Below are positions 11,072-23,800 of a DNA stretch of 64,000 nt, piece by piece. The notes below the pieces were generated by a model, which saw only the letters and a list, made by a program, of their open reading frames with translations, was not told the DNA's origin and did not search any database. Position 1 is the first letter of the stretch, and each line of letters starts with the position of its first letter. Source of the stretch: Sanguinoderma infundibulare (lineage: Eukaryota > Basidiomycota > Agaricomycetes > Polyporales > Polyporaceae); the NCBI GenBank assembly GCA_032821775.1, contig JAVLRN010000003.1:1116001-1180000 (forward strand), written 5' to 3'. Position numbers and translations under genes: made by a program.

Positions 11072-12897
11072 TTACATCACGTCCTCATCTTCTGGTATGA
11101 CCTTCATCTCCCAGCCCTTCATATCGTCGTCCGGCTCCTCCAGCGCCCAGAGTGTGTCCTCATCAATCCCCCCATTTTGCCGTATATGGTCCGCAGCGTC
11201 GTTGGCATCCTCGACTCCACCCTCTATGTCGACGTCTTCCTCCTCCTCAAGCATTTTGCGCCGTGTGATCTCCGCCTCGTCCTCCTACAGTACACAACGT
11301 CTCGTCAACAGAGGAGCACTAGACAAGCACGAACGTTCCGCTTACGATGTCGAACTCGTCTTCTCGCTCCTCATAGTCGACGTTCTCGTCCACCTCTTCG
11401 AACCCTCCAGCAAAGGCTCCCCAGCGCTCGTCCGTCGGACAGTGCCAGATGAATATGTTGCCCATATTGGTACAAGAGGCTATTGCAGGCTTGTGTGGGT
11501 GCCACTTGCAAACAGCCCGTCAGCTTTGGACGCATCGAAAATAAGCAACAGGGCGTACATGTACGTAGGTCAGCAGTTCACGACCGCCATCGAGCGTGCT
11601 CGCAAGGAGACCTTCTCGGGCCAGATCCCAGATATAAATCTTATGGGAAGCATCGTCCGCCGCACCTGCCCAGATGTATGAGCCAAATGGCGACGGAATA
11701 GTATGGAAAGCTTACCCCCTGCGAGCCATTCCCCGTCTGGACTGTACGACATGGCATGCCACGACACTTTGCTGATAGGGTCGTGGAAGCGAAGTGTCGG
11801 CTCCAGCTCCTGCTCTATGTACTCGTTGTCCACGCTCGGAGGCGCGTATACCGGCAGGTTGAATTGACGCAGGACACGGTCGGAGGAGTTGGTCGCTAAT
11901 CGTCTGCGCTGGGCGACGCGTCAGGCAGATAGCCCTGTGAACATAGAGCGGACGAACTAAGACGCACCTTCCAGACGCAACAAACTCAAGACCTCGAATT
12001 ATACCAGCGCCAGATATCTTATGTCGAGCTATCATCTAAAATCCAGGTATAAGATATTGTGGCGGCCGTGATGAAACTATATGCACCGTTTTTGTGCGAG
12101 TGTTGAACACCAAGACGGTGCCCAGCGTCGTGCCGACGAAGACGTGCTTGCCTGATGGGTCGAAACGAGCCGCGGTTGGTGCAGACCTAACGCGGGTTCG
12201 TAAGTTGGAGTAAGAGAAAACCTAAATGTGCGTACCTAGACCGGCTGTATTGGGCCTCATCATCGCTCTCGTCTGCGACCTCGATGAGCTCATAGCGTCC
12301 CTTGTACTCCCTACGCTGGTCAACGATGTACACTTCTCCGCTACTCAGGAGGACCAGGATGATTTTACTTCGTTGCATATGAGCATGACGGACAGAGGTA
12401 CTGGTACGTGTCGCACGGACCTATTCTTGGGGTGGAAAGATGCAGAGACCACCGGTACGTCAAAGCGAATGGTAGACCGGCGACGAGGGGGGTCGGTATC
12501 GGAGGCGAGGTCCCACACGACTATGTTCCAGTCCTTCGACGAAGTTAGGATATAACGCGAGTTATGAGACCAGCTGGAAAGCCATGAGAACTCACGTCGG
12601 GCCACAAGAGCTGGTCGCGACGCACTCGACGCTGGTGATTCCCTTGACATGCCCCTCGCACCATCGCGCATGACCCTTCGTATCCAAATCCCACACAATG
12701 GCTACTCCGTCGATGCGTCCCGCAACAAGGAACCGCCCTGATGGATCGTACCGCGCTATACTGGCATAGGACTCGAGTGAGGTTTGGATGGTCGTCGGGT
12801 ACGGGGAAGGGAAGAGGTCTACATACGACAGACGAGGTCAGCAATTTTGGGCAGCGAGAGGTAAACAATCTGGCTTACTTGTTATCGTTCTATTCAT
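11072..12897 (-). CDS. SWD1: COMPASS/Set1 complex WD40 subunit (RbBP5 orthologue)
   Basis: Beta-propeller scaffold of the Set1 H3K4 methyltransferase complex. Ten exons on the minus strand (12897-12879, 12818-12626, 12573-12421, 12367-12236, 12186-12087, 12035-11968, 11903-11716, 11665-11559, 11504-11346, 11284-11072) give 443 aa. WD40 motifs are evident: FLVAGRIDGVAIVWDLDTKG, SHNSRYILTSSKDWNIVVWD, FDVPVVSASFHPKN, FDPSGKHVFVGTTLGTVLVF, ISKVSWHAMSYSPDGEWLAG, DASHKIYIWDLAREG, and WHPHKPAIAS with NIFIWHCP. The family-typical acidic C-terminus follows (EDEAEITRRKMLEEEED). The start is a 19-nt exon, MNRTIT. It is divergent from TTI2 and convergent with HDA1. Confidence 0.93.
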
Positions 12898-13112
12898 AAC
12901 TCGCTCGATAGTGCAGGACCAGACTGTCGTTGCTCAAGTGGTTCGAGATGAGGAAGTAAGAGCGCAATGGACTGGACCAAGCCGCGAGCGCAAGCGAAGA
13001 CAGGCAGAACGTGCCAGGCGCGCATCGCCGTCCGCCACAACCGCGTCTTGTTCTAGGAATACCATCATCTACCGCTTGCCTACCGCATACATCCACTAGA
13101 ACAACCTCATAT
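12898..13112. promoter_or_regulatory. bidirectional promoter SWD1/TTI2
   Basis: The two divergent start codons are only 215 bp apart, so both promoters must share this interval. I see no strong TATA element. Confidence 0.6.
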
Positions 13113-14745
13113 ATGGCACATGAGCAGCCTGTTGTCGATAATGCGCTCTTTGAAGGCCTCGAGATTCCCGCCAGTTTTGCAAAATACGACGAGACTACCG
13201 AAATGGAGGTCATCGTACACCTCGAGGAGTGGAAGAGGAAGGTGTACAATGTCTTATGCAAGCTGCGCGACAATCTCTATGCATTGGGAACTATCGATGG
13301 CTCTGTACAGGCCGAGCTCGTTTACTGCGCCTCCCCATTCGACGGAGATGGACCATGGGTGCTGGAGTCTACTCGGGACGTTGCAAGAGGTGAGTTACTG
13401 GTCTCAATCTCCGCAACGTCGCTCTTGACAGAGGAATACAGACATTCTGGCCACATACGCGACTCCGAGCATTGACTTGCAGGAGCGCGTCCTTCTCAAC
13501 TTTGCCAAGCCTATTTTCCGGCCCAACCCTCATCCATCGCTCAATGTCGAGACAGGTCGCAGGCTTCCTCGCGCGGTGGGTGGCGCTCTCGGCCACCTAG
13601 ATTTCATGGAAGGACAAGAGTGGAAGACCCACCCTGGTGTATCGCATGTCATATCCTGGTGCATATCGCATGCCGATGTACGTCGCGCCCCGTCCGCGTT
13701 CTTGCCACTTCCTTACATGCATCGCAACGCAGGTACAATCCGCGGAGAAATTATGGCATCTCTTCGTTCCCCCGATCATGACCTTGCTTGATGACTACGA
13801 GGCAAAATACAAGTTGCGGGGTGTTCAGCTCGTATCGCAACTCCTTGAGGTATCCCCACCTGATTTGTTGCGACGCACAGGAATCGACAGCCTGATCTTC
13901 AACGTGAGTGCTCAGGCCTCCGTACAGCCCCAGTGCTCATCCCTCGCGATTTGTAGTCTCTCAAAACTTGCTTGGCGTTTCTCAAACATAGCGAGACCCC
14001 AGACCTCATTCGCATCACAGTGCCAACAAGCATACGCCTGACCGAGCTCACGACGATGGAGGGATCCGTGGCTCGATTTGACCAACTCTGTGCCCTTCTC
14101 GGAAACAGCATCATAGGCAACGTATGGATCTACGCTTCGAGGGAACCGGACGCCCTACAAGCATCCGTGGAAGTCATTCCTGCAATTGTTAAGGCTTTGG
14201 GTGTTGGGAGCTCACGCTACCTGAAGGTGAGCTATCTCGTGGTCGGACTATGTTTTGATGCTGAGTCCATCAGGGCTTGATACCTCAGCTTGTGTTCCCT
14301 CTCATACCCGCTCCGGACAATGGTGCTTCTGTTCAGTTTAAGTTGTCGTCCCTCCAAGCCGTCTATGCGGTCATAGAGGCATGTGCGCCAAGAATGCACG
14401 AGTGGCGGAGTACGATTTTGGAAGCTGTTCTGAAGTGCTGGGTCGATATTCCAGACAGTGATGCCCAACCAGAAGGTGAGAACGAAAGCTTGTCAATTGA
14501 TAATTCGCCAACTGATTCATAACGCGCCCAGAACAAGCTCGATTGAAGAACCAATGCCGCTCCGTATGCTCTGTACTGGCGAGATCCTGTAAGCCTGGAG
14601 AAGGCGTTATTCAGGTACCTTCCTCACCCCAGCTCATGAACTTGATCTCACGCCTGTTCAGGCCGACTACCAGCGCCTTGTTTCGCTCGATCCGGCACTA
14701 TTCGGGCCACTTTTGCAGGTGTCTCAAATAGAAGCTTCGGCGTAA
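13113..14745 (+). CDS. TTI2: Tel2-interacting protein 2 family (TTT/ASTRA complex)
   Basis: Helical-repeat subunit of the Tel2-Tti1-Tti2 chaperone complex that stabilises PIKK kinases. Seven exons (13113-13389, 13442-13677, 13733-13903, 13957-14226, 14274-14475, 14532-14614, 14662-14745) give 440 aa. The recognisable core is FAKPIFRPNPHPSLN, EWKTHPGVSHVISWC, LFVPPIMTLLDDYEAKYKL, LLRRTGIDSLIF, SARFDQLCALLG-like (SVARFDQLCALLGNSIIG), VIPAIVKALGVGSSRYLKG and FPLIPAPDN, arranged as in fungal Tti2 proteins. All introns are 47-57 nt. Assignment rests on remembered family features, not a search; an unrelated HEAT-repeat protein is the alternative. Confidence 0.78.
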
Positions 14746-15067
14746 TCACACCCGAACACCCGCTCCCTCCCGCTGCTATGTCGAGGTCGCGTCCCGTTTA
14801 CAAGTAATATCAATTGGTCGTCATGACCATAATGATACTCCGAGTGGGATGACGATGGAAGAGTATGAGCTCAAATATTGACAGTCCTTCATGATTACCA
14901 GCTAAGACCGGTGCGGTCAAGTTTTGCATTCCATTTACTACACGAGATACAATAATACTAGCGACACAATGAGCGGTGAAATATGTGATACATATGTCGT
15001 ATACGCCCCATCCGTCTTGATGGCTGCGAGTGAAACAGTAAGCTGGAGCCGGCCAGCATTTACGGCT
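14746..15067. other. convergent spacer after TTI2
   Basis: No gene seen. It separates the ends of TTI2 and the unknown minus-strand gene and presumably holds both polyadenylation regions. Confidence 0.4.
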
Positions 15068-15835
15068 ATTGGTTAAACAGCTGTGATGCGACCAAGTCTA
15101 CAGAATGTGGGCATGGTATACTAGCAGAAGATAGGAGGCGGCTCACCGTTCAGTCGGTCCAGAATCCCATTCAATCTTATATCGGCAATGCGACTCCTGG
15201 TAGCGGCCGACCATCTAAGAGCCCTGTTTCTATCGATTGGAGGGGCGCTCTCAGGTGCGACTGAATACACGTCGCAAATCCGGTGAGTAAACGTATTTCA
15301 AACAAATTATACACTGAACTTTGTACATACCTGCAGTGGACGTTGTCATAGGCAACATCTCTGTCTGAGTTTCCTCAGGTTTAACATTGGGCATCTTCGT
15401 CTGACGAATCCTCCCAGTTGAGGTCTGACAGTAAAGCGGTCCATGTCCAGAATGTTCGTCGTAAACATATAGCAACCAAACTCACATAAAATTGTTTGTT
15501 CCTGTCTTGAAGATGGGTGTCCCATTCACGAAGCTGCCCGCAAACTCGGGACAAGGGAAAGTATCGCATCCATGTGTTGTTGCGCAGCTCCACCTTCATA
15601 GCTGACGCATGATCTGTGCAATATGGGTATATTTAGATTCCCATCCGCTCCTACGCATACGCATACGCTCACCCCCACATCCCTTCTTGTATTCGCAGAA
15701 TTTTCTTGTGATATGCATGTTCTGGATCGCGACGTGAGCTCCAAACGCAACTGCAATACTATTCTTGCCCTTTGCATCTTGCGCGGCGCTCAGGCCAGCT
15801 GTACGACCTCCGAGCCTGAGGCTTCTTGGAGGCAT
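15068..15835 (-). CDS. small unknown protein, five exons
   Basis: I do not recognise this protein. Five minus-strand exons (15835-15673, 15613-15486, 15424-15331, 15260-15147, 15099-15068) join in frame to 176 aa; every junction has GT and AG borders and introns are 47-70 nt. The N-terminus is basic (MPPRSLRLGGRTAGLS). A middle part reads NNTWMRYFPLSRVCGQLREW, and a C-terminal helix-prone segment reads RSRIADIRLNGILDRLNDLV. There is no signal peptide or membrane segment. The consistent splicing, not homology, is the evidence that it is real. The true start could lie further upstream. Confidence 0.6.
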
Positions 15836-16394
15836 GAGGGGCGGCCAATGCCCTCAGACGAGGTCATGGAGGAGCTGGAACGGATCTTGCACAAGAAGCG
15901 ACCCGAGGACGGCGAGTTATGTTGCGTGCCGTTCACGGCTGCGAAAGACATTCGGGAGGTAGAACCCGCCGGGCTGTACAATGAGCATTGTTCGGAAAGG
16001 TTCGACCGCGGCGGTGAATTCGTTGTGTTGCTTAGGCAAATCCGCGCCGAGTTTCTTGCCTTCTCGTCCCCACGCCTCAAGTTGTCCGCGTTGACGGATG
16101 TGGACAGAGGGTGGTGAATTTCGGACGTCGGTCCGTACCTGTAGTCGTATGTCGCAATGCGGTCTTTCTGAATTCGAGCGATTCAATTTCGTCCGTGACG
16201 CTGAGTCAGTCGACTCCGACCTTGGCCCGCTGGCATACATATAGTAAGTTCAACGTGGGAAGAACTTATATTGAAGCCGTCTACTACTCTGCGTTTGCCA
16301 AACAAATAGTCGCATCACATCCCAGACAACTAGGCCGAAACGAAGATAATGGCACGCACGTAAAGCGCGGAACCCTTCGGCAAAGTCGCGTCCC
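15836..16394. other. stretch without a supportable gene
   Basis: A plus-strand frame ending at 16117 (MPSDEVMEELERILHKKRP onward) looks mildly coding but has no family resemblance or convincing start. A minus-strand frame ends near 16330 with residues that could be the displaced tail of the neighbouring broken membrane-protein gene. Confidence 0.35.
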
Positions 16395-17452
16395 TCAGCG
16401 CGGGCGTGTGCCCGTACGGCTGCGTGACGTCGCCACGGACGAGGGGACGCCTAGTCCAGCGCTGGCCTCGGGTTCGCCAGCTCGGGTCAACCTCCGGTGG
16501 CGAAGCAAGGCGTGGCAGGCGAGCATCCCGACGAGGAGGACGCCCAAGACGCCGCCCACGACTCCATCGACGATCGATCCTGTGTGTTGTTAGACTTTGC
16601 GGGACTGCCACCCGCAGCCCCAGCGCTCGTGGGCGATGACGAATTTCCGGTGGATTGCGCAGAAGATGTCGAGGCGCTCGAGAACGTGACTATGGTTGAT
16701 ATCGACAAGGAAGCCGGGCTCGAGACGGCCGTCGATTCGGGAACGTCTGTCGGAGTACCACAAGTGCCATCAATATTAACATGGACACCGGGGGCAAGGA
16801 TCGTCGCAAGGCTCACGTGCGTCTGCCCACTACCCGTGCAGCAATCTCGTTGAGGATGTCCGTTTTATGCGCACGCGTCAGCAAAGAAGGACTACGTCAA
16901 CCAGTGAAGTACATAATGATAGTGCGACTCACCACAACGTCGAGATAGGCCCATGCTGGGACCGGAGGAATCACCAGGGGGTATCTCGAAGACGATCGTG
17001 CTGGTCCTGATTCCTCAACAATAACATTTGGACTCAAGATTCAACTGCGGTCTTAGTGTAGTTCGTCGACCACGTACTCCACCTACCGTATCAGCTCAAC
17101 GTGCGCATGTTTCCATCGACGGAGCTACTCACGACTGAGGGTCCTCTCCGCTGTCGAACTGGCATACCCAACAAGCCTCGACGACCGAGTACATGACCGT
17201 GTTGCACGAACACCCGTCCGGCCCGAAAAGCGGTCCGTCGTAGAATTGGCCGGGGTAGACCAATGGCTCAACGATTGCAGCTAGGAGGACGACAACTAAA
17301 ATGAGAACAAAAGCGGGCATCGGAGCACAGGTACTGTTGGGCCTACCCAGGTGCGCCGGGGTGCACGATATGTTGCTGAACTGAGTCCAAGCCAAGGGGA
17401 CGAAGCCGACAGCGAACGAAAGCACGCCAAGGACGAGCCCGAGAGGTCGCAT
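16395..17452 (-). pseudogene. broken single-pass membrane protein gene (Cys-motif ectodomain, Ser/Thr stalk, TM)
   Basis: The parts occur in the order seen in a common Ag­aricomycete membrane protein family: signal peptide (MRPLGLVLGVLSFAVG), cysteine motif GCSCNTVMYSVVEACWVCQ, a WSTWSTN motif, VPAWAYLDV, a Ser/Thr-rich stalk (16,600-16,780), and a membrane helix (IVDGVVGGVLGVLLVGMLAC) followed by a basic cytoplasmic start. They do not join in one frame. FEIPPGDSS and VPAWAYLDV are adjacent at about 16,960 but one base out of register. A tail-like segment at 16,330-16,420 is out of frame with the membrane helix. I read this as a decayed gene; assembly errors or unusual introns are the alternatives. 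Function of the family is unknown to me, probably cell surface. Confidence 0.5.
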
Positions 17453-20040
17453 CTTGTCGCATCTTGTGTTCTAATCGTAGCAAGGGGGGCACCGTAGATG
17501 ACGCGGACGGCGCCAACTCGCCTTCTCTCCTGCGGCAGTAGTTCAACTAGTTGAAAAGCAACCGTGACCAAGGTCCATGCGCTCCTGCAGTGCGCGCGAC
17601 CTCGTGTCGCCAACACTGCACCTAGGGTGCAAACCAGGAGGTTCTTGGTGTGGGCGTCGGTATATTCTGGCCCTTGATTTTGACAAGGGCGGATCAATGA
17701 TGAGTCTGTGGCTCTGCTGAACGCCCGCGCCCGAGGTCCTCCATCGCCGCCCGAGAAGCGCGCGCCATAGCAGATGTGTTGCAGACCTAGGTATGAGGAT
17801 ATCGATGTGAGCATCGAATTCATGACGAAAGGCTCGGAGGTTACTCACTATGTAAATGGAGCGATCGCGTCAAAGGACGATGATAGCGGAGCCTAGGCTT
17901 TGCTCGACCCGCCCTTCCCCCCTCCGTGCGCTTGTCCGATAGAGAGTGGACAGTCGAGACTCGAGAAGATCGAAGATCGCCGCGGACACATTTGGGGAGG
18001 ACTCCGAATGCCGACAAGCGCAAAGACGATTCCGTCACTCGGCGTCGACAACAAGCACCGAGTGTCGTCGACTGCTCGGCGCCGCCTCTCAGAAGATCAC
18101 GTACTGCGTGGAGTGATTTGCATTCGCCGAGCATTGCCAGTATGTCTCGTCGGATGACATCGTGTTACGTGCAATTACACCCTAAAATAGAGATACGCCA
18201 TCGCCTATACATACAACGCCAACTCGGCATTACATGAACGAACCTGAAGGAGAACGGCGAAACGCGAAACGCTCGTTGTCAGCGGGGTGGACGTCCAACG
18301 ACCTCGGCCCACGGTGCCTCCGTTCGCGCGGATGATCAGCAAGCCCCAATCCCACGCAGCAGATTACGCGGCCGGTGCCCCCAGTTGGTGCAACAGCAGG
18401 CGTATTCCAGGGCCGTGCGGCAACTCACCGGCTAAGCGGAGCCTCGCGGTGTCCTTGCTTCGTTGGGGAGAGGGATCCAGCGAATTTGCCGAAGAGACGG
18501 TGATAGGAAGCCCAGGGGCGAGGTCGGGCAGAGCGATGCGCGGCGCGCACTGAATCACAGCAGGTTCGCGTTCCAGAAGGCGTTGGGAGACGTGCAAGGA
18601 ATGCGCTCAGGAATATCGCAGCCGGCCTAGAAGCAGTCGCAGAAGTCGGCCGCTCTATGGGCACGTCGCGGCCCATATCGAGGACGGCATGCAGCGATGG
18701 GGCGAGCCGGAATGGCGCGGCCCGTGGCGGACAAGGTGAAGAAGCACACCGGCCGATGGAAGTGCTCGTTCGTCATCCCAATGGCGGAGGCAGTAAGCTT
18801 CAATTATGATCCATTAGGCCTCGGGACCATAGTGTTTCAAGGAAAGCTCAAAGGATCATACAGCGAAGAGGGTGGTGAGCGCCGAAAGGCAAGAGGCATT
18901 CCCCGCCGGCGGTCGCCCAAGGATGGTTGTCGCATTGCGAGTGCGGGAGACAAGGTGTGGGTACCGTGTCCAGGAAGGCATGAGGCTATGGGACATGGCC
19001 GTTGTTCGTGACCGCAGTGACGTCCGGCAGTCTGGTGCATGTCGCTGAGTGGGTGTGTGCTCGGTGGCGAAGGGAAAAGGATGGAATGCGGTCGAGGAAG
19101 ATGCGAAGGGGGACCCAGAGGGGCAGGAGCATGGACTGAGCCCGTAGCGGAGCACGCGACGAATTCTGGGATAGCTATCCGGCCCTCTGGGTGGCGTGCG
19201 GGTCTTCTAGAAGCCCTCCAGATGCACATCTGCCGCCAGAAATGTTATCACATGTGGCCCATTGGTCGTGCGACAAAGGCGCGGTCTCGCCTCTCTGAGC
19301 ATCCTGGCCGCGAATATGCACTTGCGTGAAGCCACTCTTGGCGAGAGTGAAAACGAGAAAGGCGGTCGAAGATCGTCGTCATCGGGGGGACGTCGAACGA
19401 GAATGGTGAGCGGGATGGGAAGGAGAAGTGCAGTTTGGCCGGGGACAAGGGCGCAGGAAATGGACGGAGGATCACCATCATCTGGGCGAGAAGAATCGAG
19501 GACCATGCCGAGGGCGGTAAGTGCGTGCTGGTGGGCCGTCGTACCTTATCCTTATCCGTCCTGCTTTCATCCGTGTCACCTTGCCGCCCCGTCTAGCTCG
19601 ACGCACGATAGAGACGATGTCCGAGAGACGGGACAGGGCGTGTTACCTCGGCGAAACGCTGCACTACGTGTGATTCAGGCCCCCTGATGAGAGCACAGTG
19701 TCGATCCGCACGCGTGAAAGGAGCTAGCGAGGTGGAGTCTGTCCTGGGGAGCCGTCGGGCTGCATGCGGAAGGCAGAAAACAGAGCGAGGACACGTCAGG
19801 CCGGGCGGGACATGCGCCAGGACAGCGACCGCCGGTGGCACATACATTTAGACGCTCCCTCTCGCCTAAACTCGGAACGATCATCCCCTATATGGCAACC
19901 CGGCCCGGGCCGTGATACAGATGTGGGGGAGATGAGATCTGGACCAGTATATTTCAGCTCCTCGCCCGTCTTCCCTCTCGCATCTCTCTCGCAGCCCCTC
20001 TCCCGCACATTCACTCACCAGTCCTCCTCGACCCCACATC
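17453..20040. other. 2.6-kb GC-rich stretch without a supportable gene
   Basis: Only short arginine- and proline-rich frames occur, on both strands, with no motif. The last 100 bases probably hold the promoter of the next gene, with a TATA-like CAGTATATTTCAG near 19,945-19,957. The stretch may contain further decayed sequence. Confidence 0.4.
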
Positions 20041-20823
20041 ATGAGCTCTGTCGATGACCTCGTCGCCTCCCTCAGCGCCAACCATATTGGCCAAGAAGCT
20101 ATGGATCTCGCAGCCCTTCAGGTCAGTTCCTTCCCCGCCACAGTCGTCCATACTCCCCATTAACAAAGGCCAATCAAGGCCCAGCTCAAGCAGGCCCTCC
20201 TCGCTCAGCAGTTCCCTTCTTACATGTCCCACAACGCTGCCCGAGGCCGTCCCTTGAATTCCCCAGTCATGCGTACCCCGTCTGCAAGCATTTCCCTCGA
20301 CCAGTCCGAGGCTGCATGGGTCCGACATAACAGCCTCGCGAGCACAAAGATGAGGTGCTCCATCGACGAGACTCAGGAAGCGGACGATATGGACGAGGAC
20401 GAGCGCATGGTCGAGGATATTCTCACTTCCCCCACGTCCCCATCCAACCATTCCGCTCCTTTCTCCCGCGCGCCCGCTTCCGCTCTCTCGCATCCGCCCC
20501 CACCCTCGTCGGCATACCGCCCTCGCAAAACAAGCCTCTCGGTGCACATGATCCCCCTCGATCACTCCCACCACGAGCTCCCCTCGCCCAACACCTCCCT
20601 TTTCGCCACTACAGACCCCTTCTATCTCGCGTCCCTCCAGAACGCGCACAGCCACCCGCCATCCACGTCGGTCTTCGCCCAAGCGGGCCGCCCCACCGCC
20701 CACTCGCCCTTCCTCAAGCACCACATCCAGTACTCCGCCTTTGGTCACGGTTTCCAGTCCGTCCCTCCCGACCATCAGCCTCACCACAACATGTTCGCCA
20801 CCGCCGCCGCGTTCTCATCCTGA
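20041..20823 (+). CDS. small unknown Ser/His/Pro-rich protein
   Basis: I do not recognise a domain. Two exons (20041-20121 and 20179-20823) give 241 aa. The N-terminus MSSVDDLVASLSANHIGQEA continues across a 57-nt intron into AQLKQALLAQQFPSY, forming a helical segment. The remainder is low complexity, rich in Ser, Pro and His, with an acidic patch (DDMDEDERMVEDIL) and a His/Ala-rich end. Clean splicing, a good start context and different composition from the surrounding gene-free DNA support it. A disordered regulatory protein is likely, but no function can be given. Confidence 0.7.
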
Positions 20824-23800
20824 GCGCGCTCCGCCACCACCTTCCCCTATGCATATCACAGAACCAACGCCCACCCCTCATCACGACTCAAGTGTATTAT
20901 CAGTGTATCATCACCTAATCATTACCCCCACAACCTAGTGGCACAGCAACCCTCGATACACATCCGCTCCCGTACTCCTCATTCCACCGACCCTCCGCTG
21001 ACGCCGACGGTCTACCGCCCCTCTCGCAGACGGGGTTCCGCAACAGGGAATGGAGGATCTCGAGACGGGCGACGGAATGCGGGGCAACGACGTCAAGTTA
21101 CCCGGCAAGGCACTGGCAAGGCGATGCTGATCGCGAGGTCGGTGCCGGCGGCTGTTGCGGATCCCGGTGCAGCAACGTGCTATCTTTGCCGGGTGAAGAG
21201 CTCGGTCAAAATGGACAGGTGCACACTGTTGCATCTTCCGTCGACACGGTCCAGCGGTGATATCTACGTCCACCGCCTGTGTTTGCTTCCTCATGCAGGA
21301 TTGTTCGGACTTCGCATTACCTGCTTTCATTCTCCTCTCCACCACCCCCCTCGCCCCCTACGTAGTCGTGTTAGGCCTTGCATTGCGTTTGATCCTAAAG
21401 AGAGTGTTGTTCGGTTCTCGCATGGTGGCGATGGCGACTTTGAATCTGCTCTCTTCTCAAAGTACCATACGACCGTTCTCCCTAGTCTACATACCAACCG
21501 TGCTGCTCTCTTCCTCCACGCTTCTGCTCTTGCTGCGCCCGTATCACGCCGTGTTGGACTTGGACTCTCACACATCATCACACGCACGCCTATATATTGT
21601 ATACATGGTCCGAGAATCATTCAGTGTCTCTTCCCACCCCTCCACACTGGTCTCACACTGCCTTGCCCCTGCATCGTGTCCGCATTACGCTCTCAACAAT
21701 CATAGCATTTCTCTTTCCTCCGCGGGGTTCGTGTGATCATCATCTCACCGGCATCTTCAGTGCGACGAGCACCAGACTTGTGCATAATGCAAGTGGCTGC
21801 AGTAATATGCACCCCAACACGACGTTCCCGACCCCGCCTGCTCTCATATATAACTTGAATGGGATTTGGGAGACCGGCAGTTTGTAGCAAGCGTTGTCCA
21901 GATGACCAGGCCGGGGCGCTCGTGTGCCAAACTTCGATCCGCGCAATACACCCGACACGCTCAGCGAATGCCTCCAGAAGGCTATACGTATGATCTAAAC
22001 GCCAAATGCTAGGACGACATCCCTTCTCCGTCGAATTCTACCGCGCTTTCGACGTTCGAACGGTGGGGATCAGAGTTGCCAGAGACCGCACTCCACGGAG
22101 GAGCCCGCTCGGACTCTCAGAGTGCGCGCGTTCGACGAGTCGGCGAGTTCAGCTGGCCTTGGCCAGACTGAGAGCTGGTATTCGACGGGCGCGAGAGCGC
22201 GTCGGTTCGTCCGGTGCGACTCGGACCACGGTGATTATGTACTTGGCCTATGCGACTGCCGCCTGTGGACGCTTCCTTGGCTGCTTCTTGGCTCTTGACT
22301 TCCAGGACGGTCGGGCACTCGGTTTCTGCTGCCTATCACATCTCCCTCGCGCTCCCGACTCCCGAGCCTGACCGGTATCGGTATCCGGTGCCACTTGTTG
22401 GCCGCTAGCGCTACTGCTCGGTGCTAGTGCCTTGTACGTGTGCAGACCACGGCGCAGACGACGCCAATTGCCAGCGCTAGCAGCCGGTCACCTCGCCACG
22501 AAACCGTTTTCCGGATTTCCGCGTTCCCAACCACACCCACGTCATACTCGGAGGGCAGAACGGTTGATGCGCTCTTTACAGTAAGCTTTAGTCGACACCT
22601 GAAACTTGGTGCGGCCTCACCCCGAGCCCCGCCGGGGCTACTGGCAACGTTAACGTCACTTTCCGGAACAGCGGTACGGGTCTCCACCTAAGCCCGCATT
22701 CGCTCGACTTGTCTCGTCACGGTGCGCAGCCGGGACGGGACGGCCAACGCTACCGCCGTGAAGTTACCGTTCGGATCGACGGCGCAGCCAGGGGGACGTA
22801 CTTGCGGTAAGTGAGTAATCGTGGCTGCCATGCGGTACCGTTTTCCGAAGACAACCCTGACAGCTCACGGCTATTACTGTACAGTGCCATGACAGCGATG
22901 CGTCCGAGTCCCGCTCGACGGCGTTCCGAGGGCTGCCAGTGCTGGCTCTTGGGCTGCTTGCTTATGTACTCGAGTCGGTGATCACGCCTACTAGTCGACG
23001 CAAGCTGAGAACGTTGGGTCAAGACTCGAGAGGCGCAGGGACACGACGGTCAAGTGGCCCCCAACAAACCAACTTTCGCCGCTAGAAGCGGACCGTGAGC
23101 TGCCAGCCTCCGCGACGTCCGCGCGTCCAACTTCAAGCAGGCCAACAGGTGCGTCTCTCTCGATCGCACCGTTTGCGCTTGATTGCGAACGAGGACGGTC
23201 AAAAGGAACCCTCTCGTGGAAATTCGACAGAGAAGAAACAGGAGTGGGCCATGTTCTACCCCCGCGCGCGTCATGCCCTGCATGTAAGCTTGTTCATCCG
23301 AGATCTGGATGAACCAGACATTCGCGCCGAAGCTGCCCTCGTGCGTGCTTTCTGTCAATTGTCGAGCGCGATGATGTTACCAGGGATGGTTACCGGCGTC
23401 CGGATGCATGGATGCTCGAGTCCCACTTACCCACCCTCCGGAATCCATGAATTCGCCTAGCACCTCGGATCGTCACACCTCGTTGCTGAACGTGCCTTGG
23501 GGCTCCAGCTGGGACGAGACGGTCCCAAGGACGTCACCGGTTTCGCGCCCGGTCGCCGTAGCCGTAGCATTCCGGCGTGCGTCGTACTGCCGCAGCACCG
23601 TGCTTCTGCGGAAGAGTTGCCTGTGTGTAGCGGGAGATTCTCACGAACGGATGAGCGGACGAGCTTCGCCATCAGCGATGCGCGAAATACAGGATGCGTT
23701 CGATATGCAGTACTTGGGTCTTAAAGTCTCACGACCCTCGTCTGCTGATACGTAGTACTCGTCCATTCCAATCGCTTCCATGTCTGGCGTTTGCGTCCCG

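Noticed and set aside
20938..21705. 255-codon plus-strand frame
   Set aside because: No motif, biased composition and overlapping frames on both strands; no promoter-like start.
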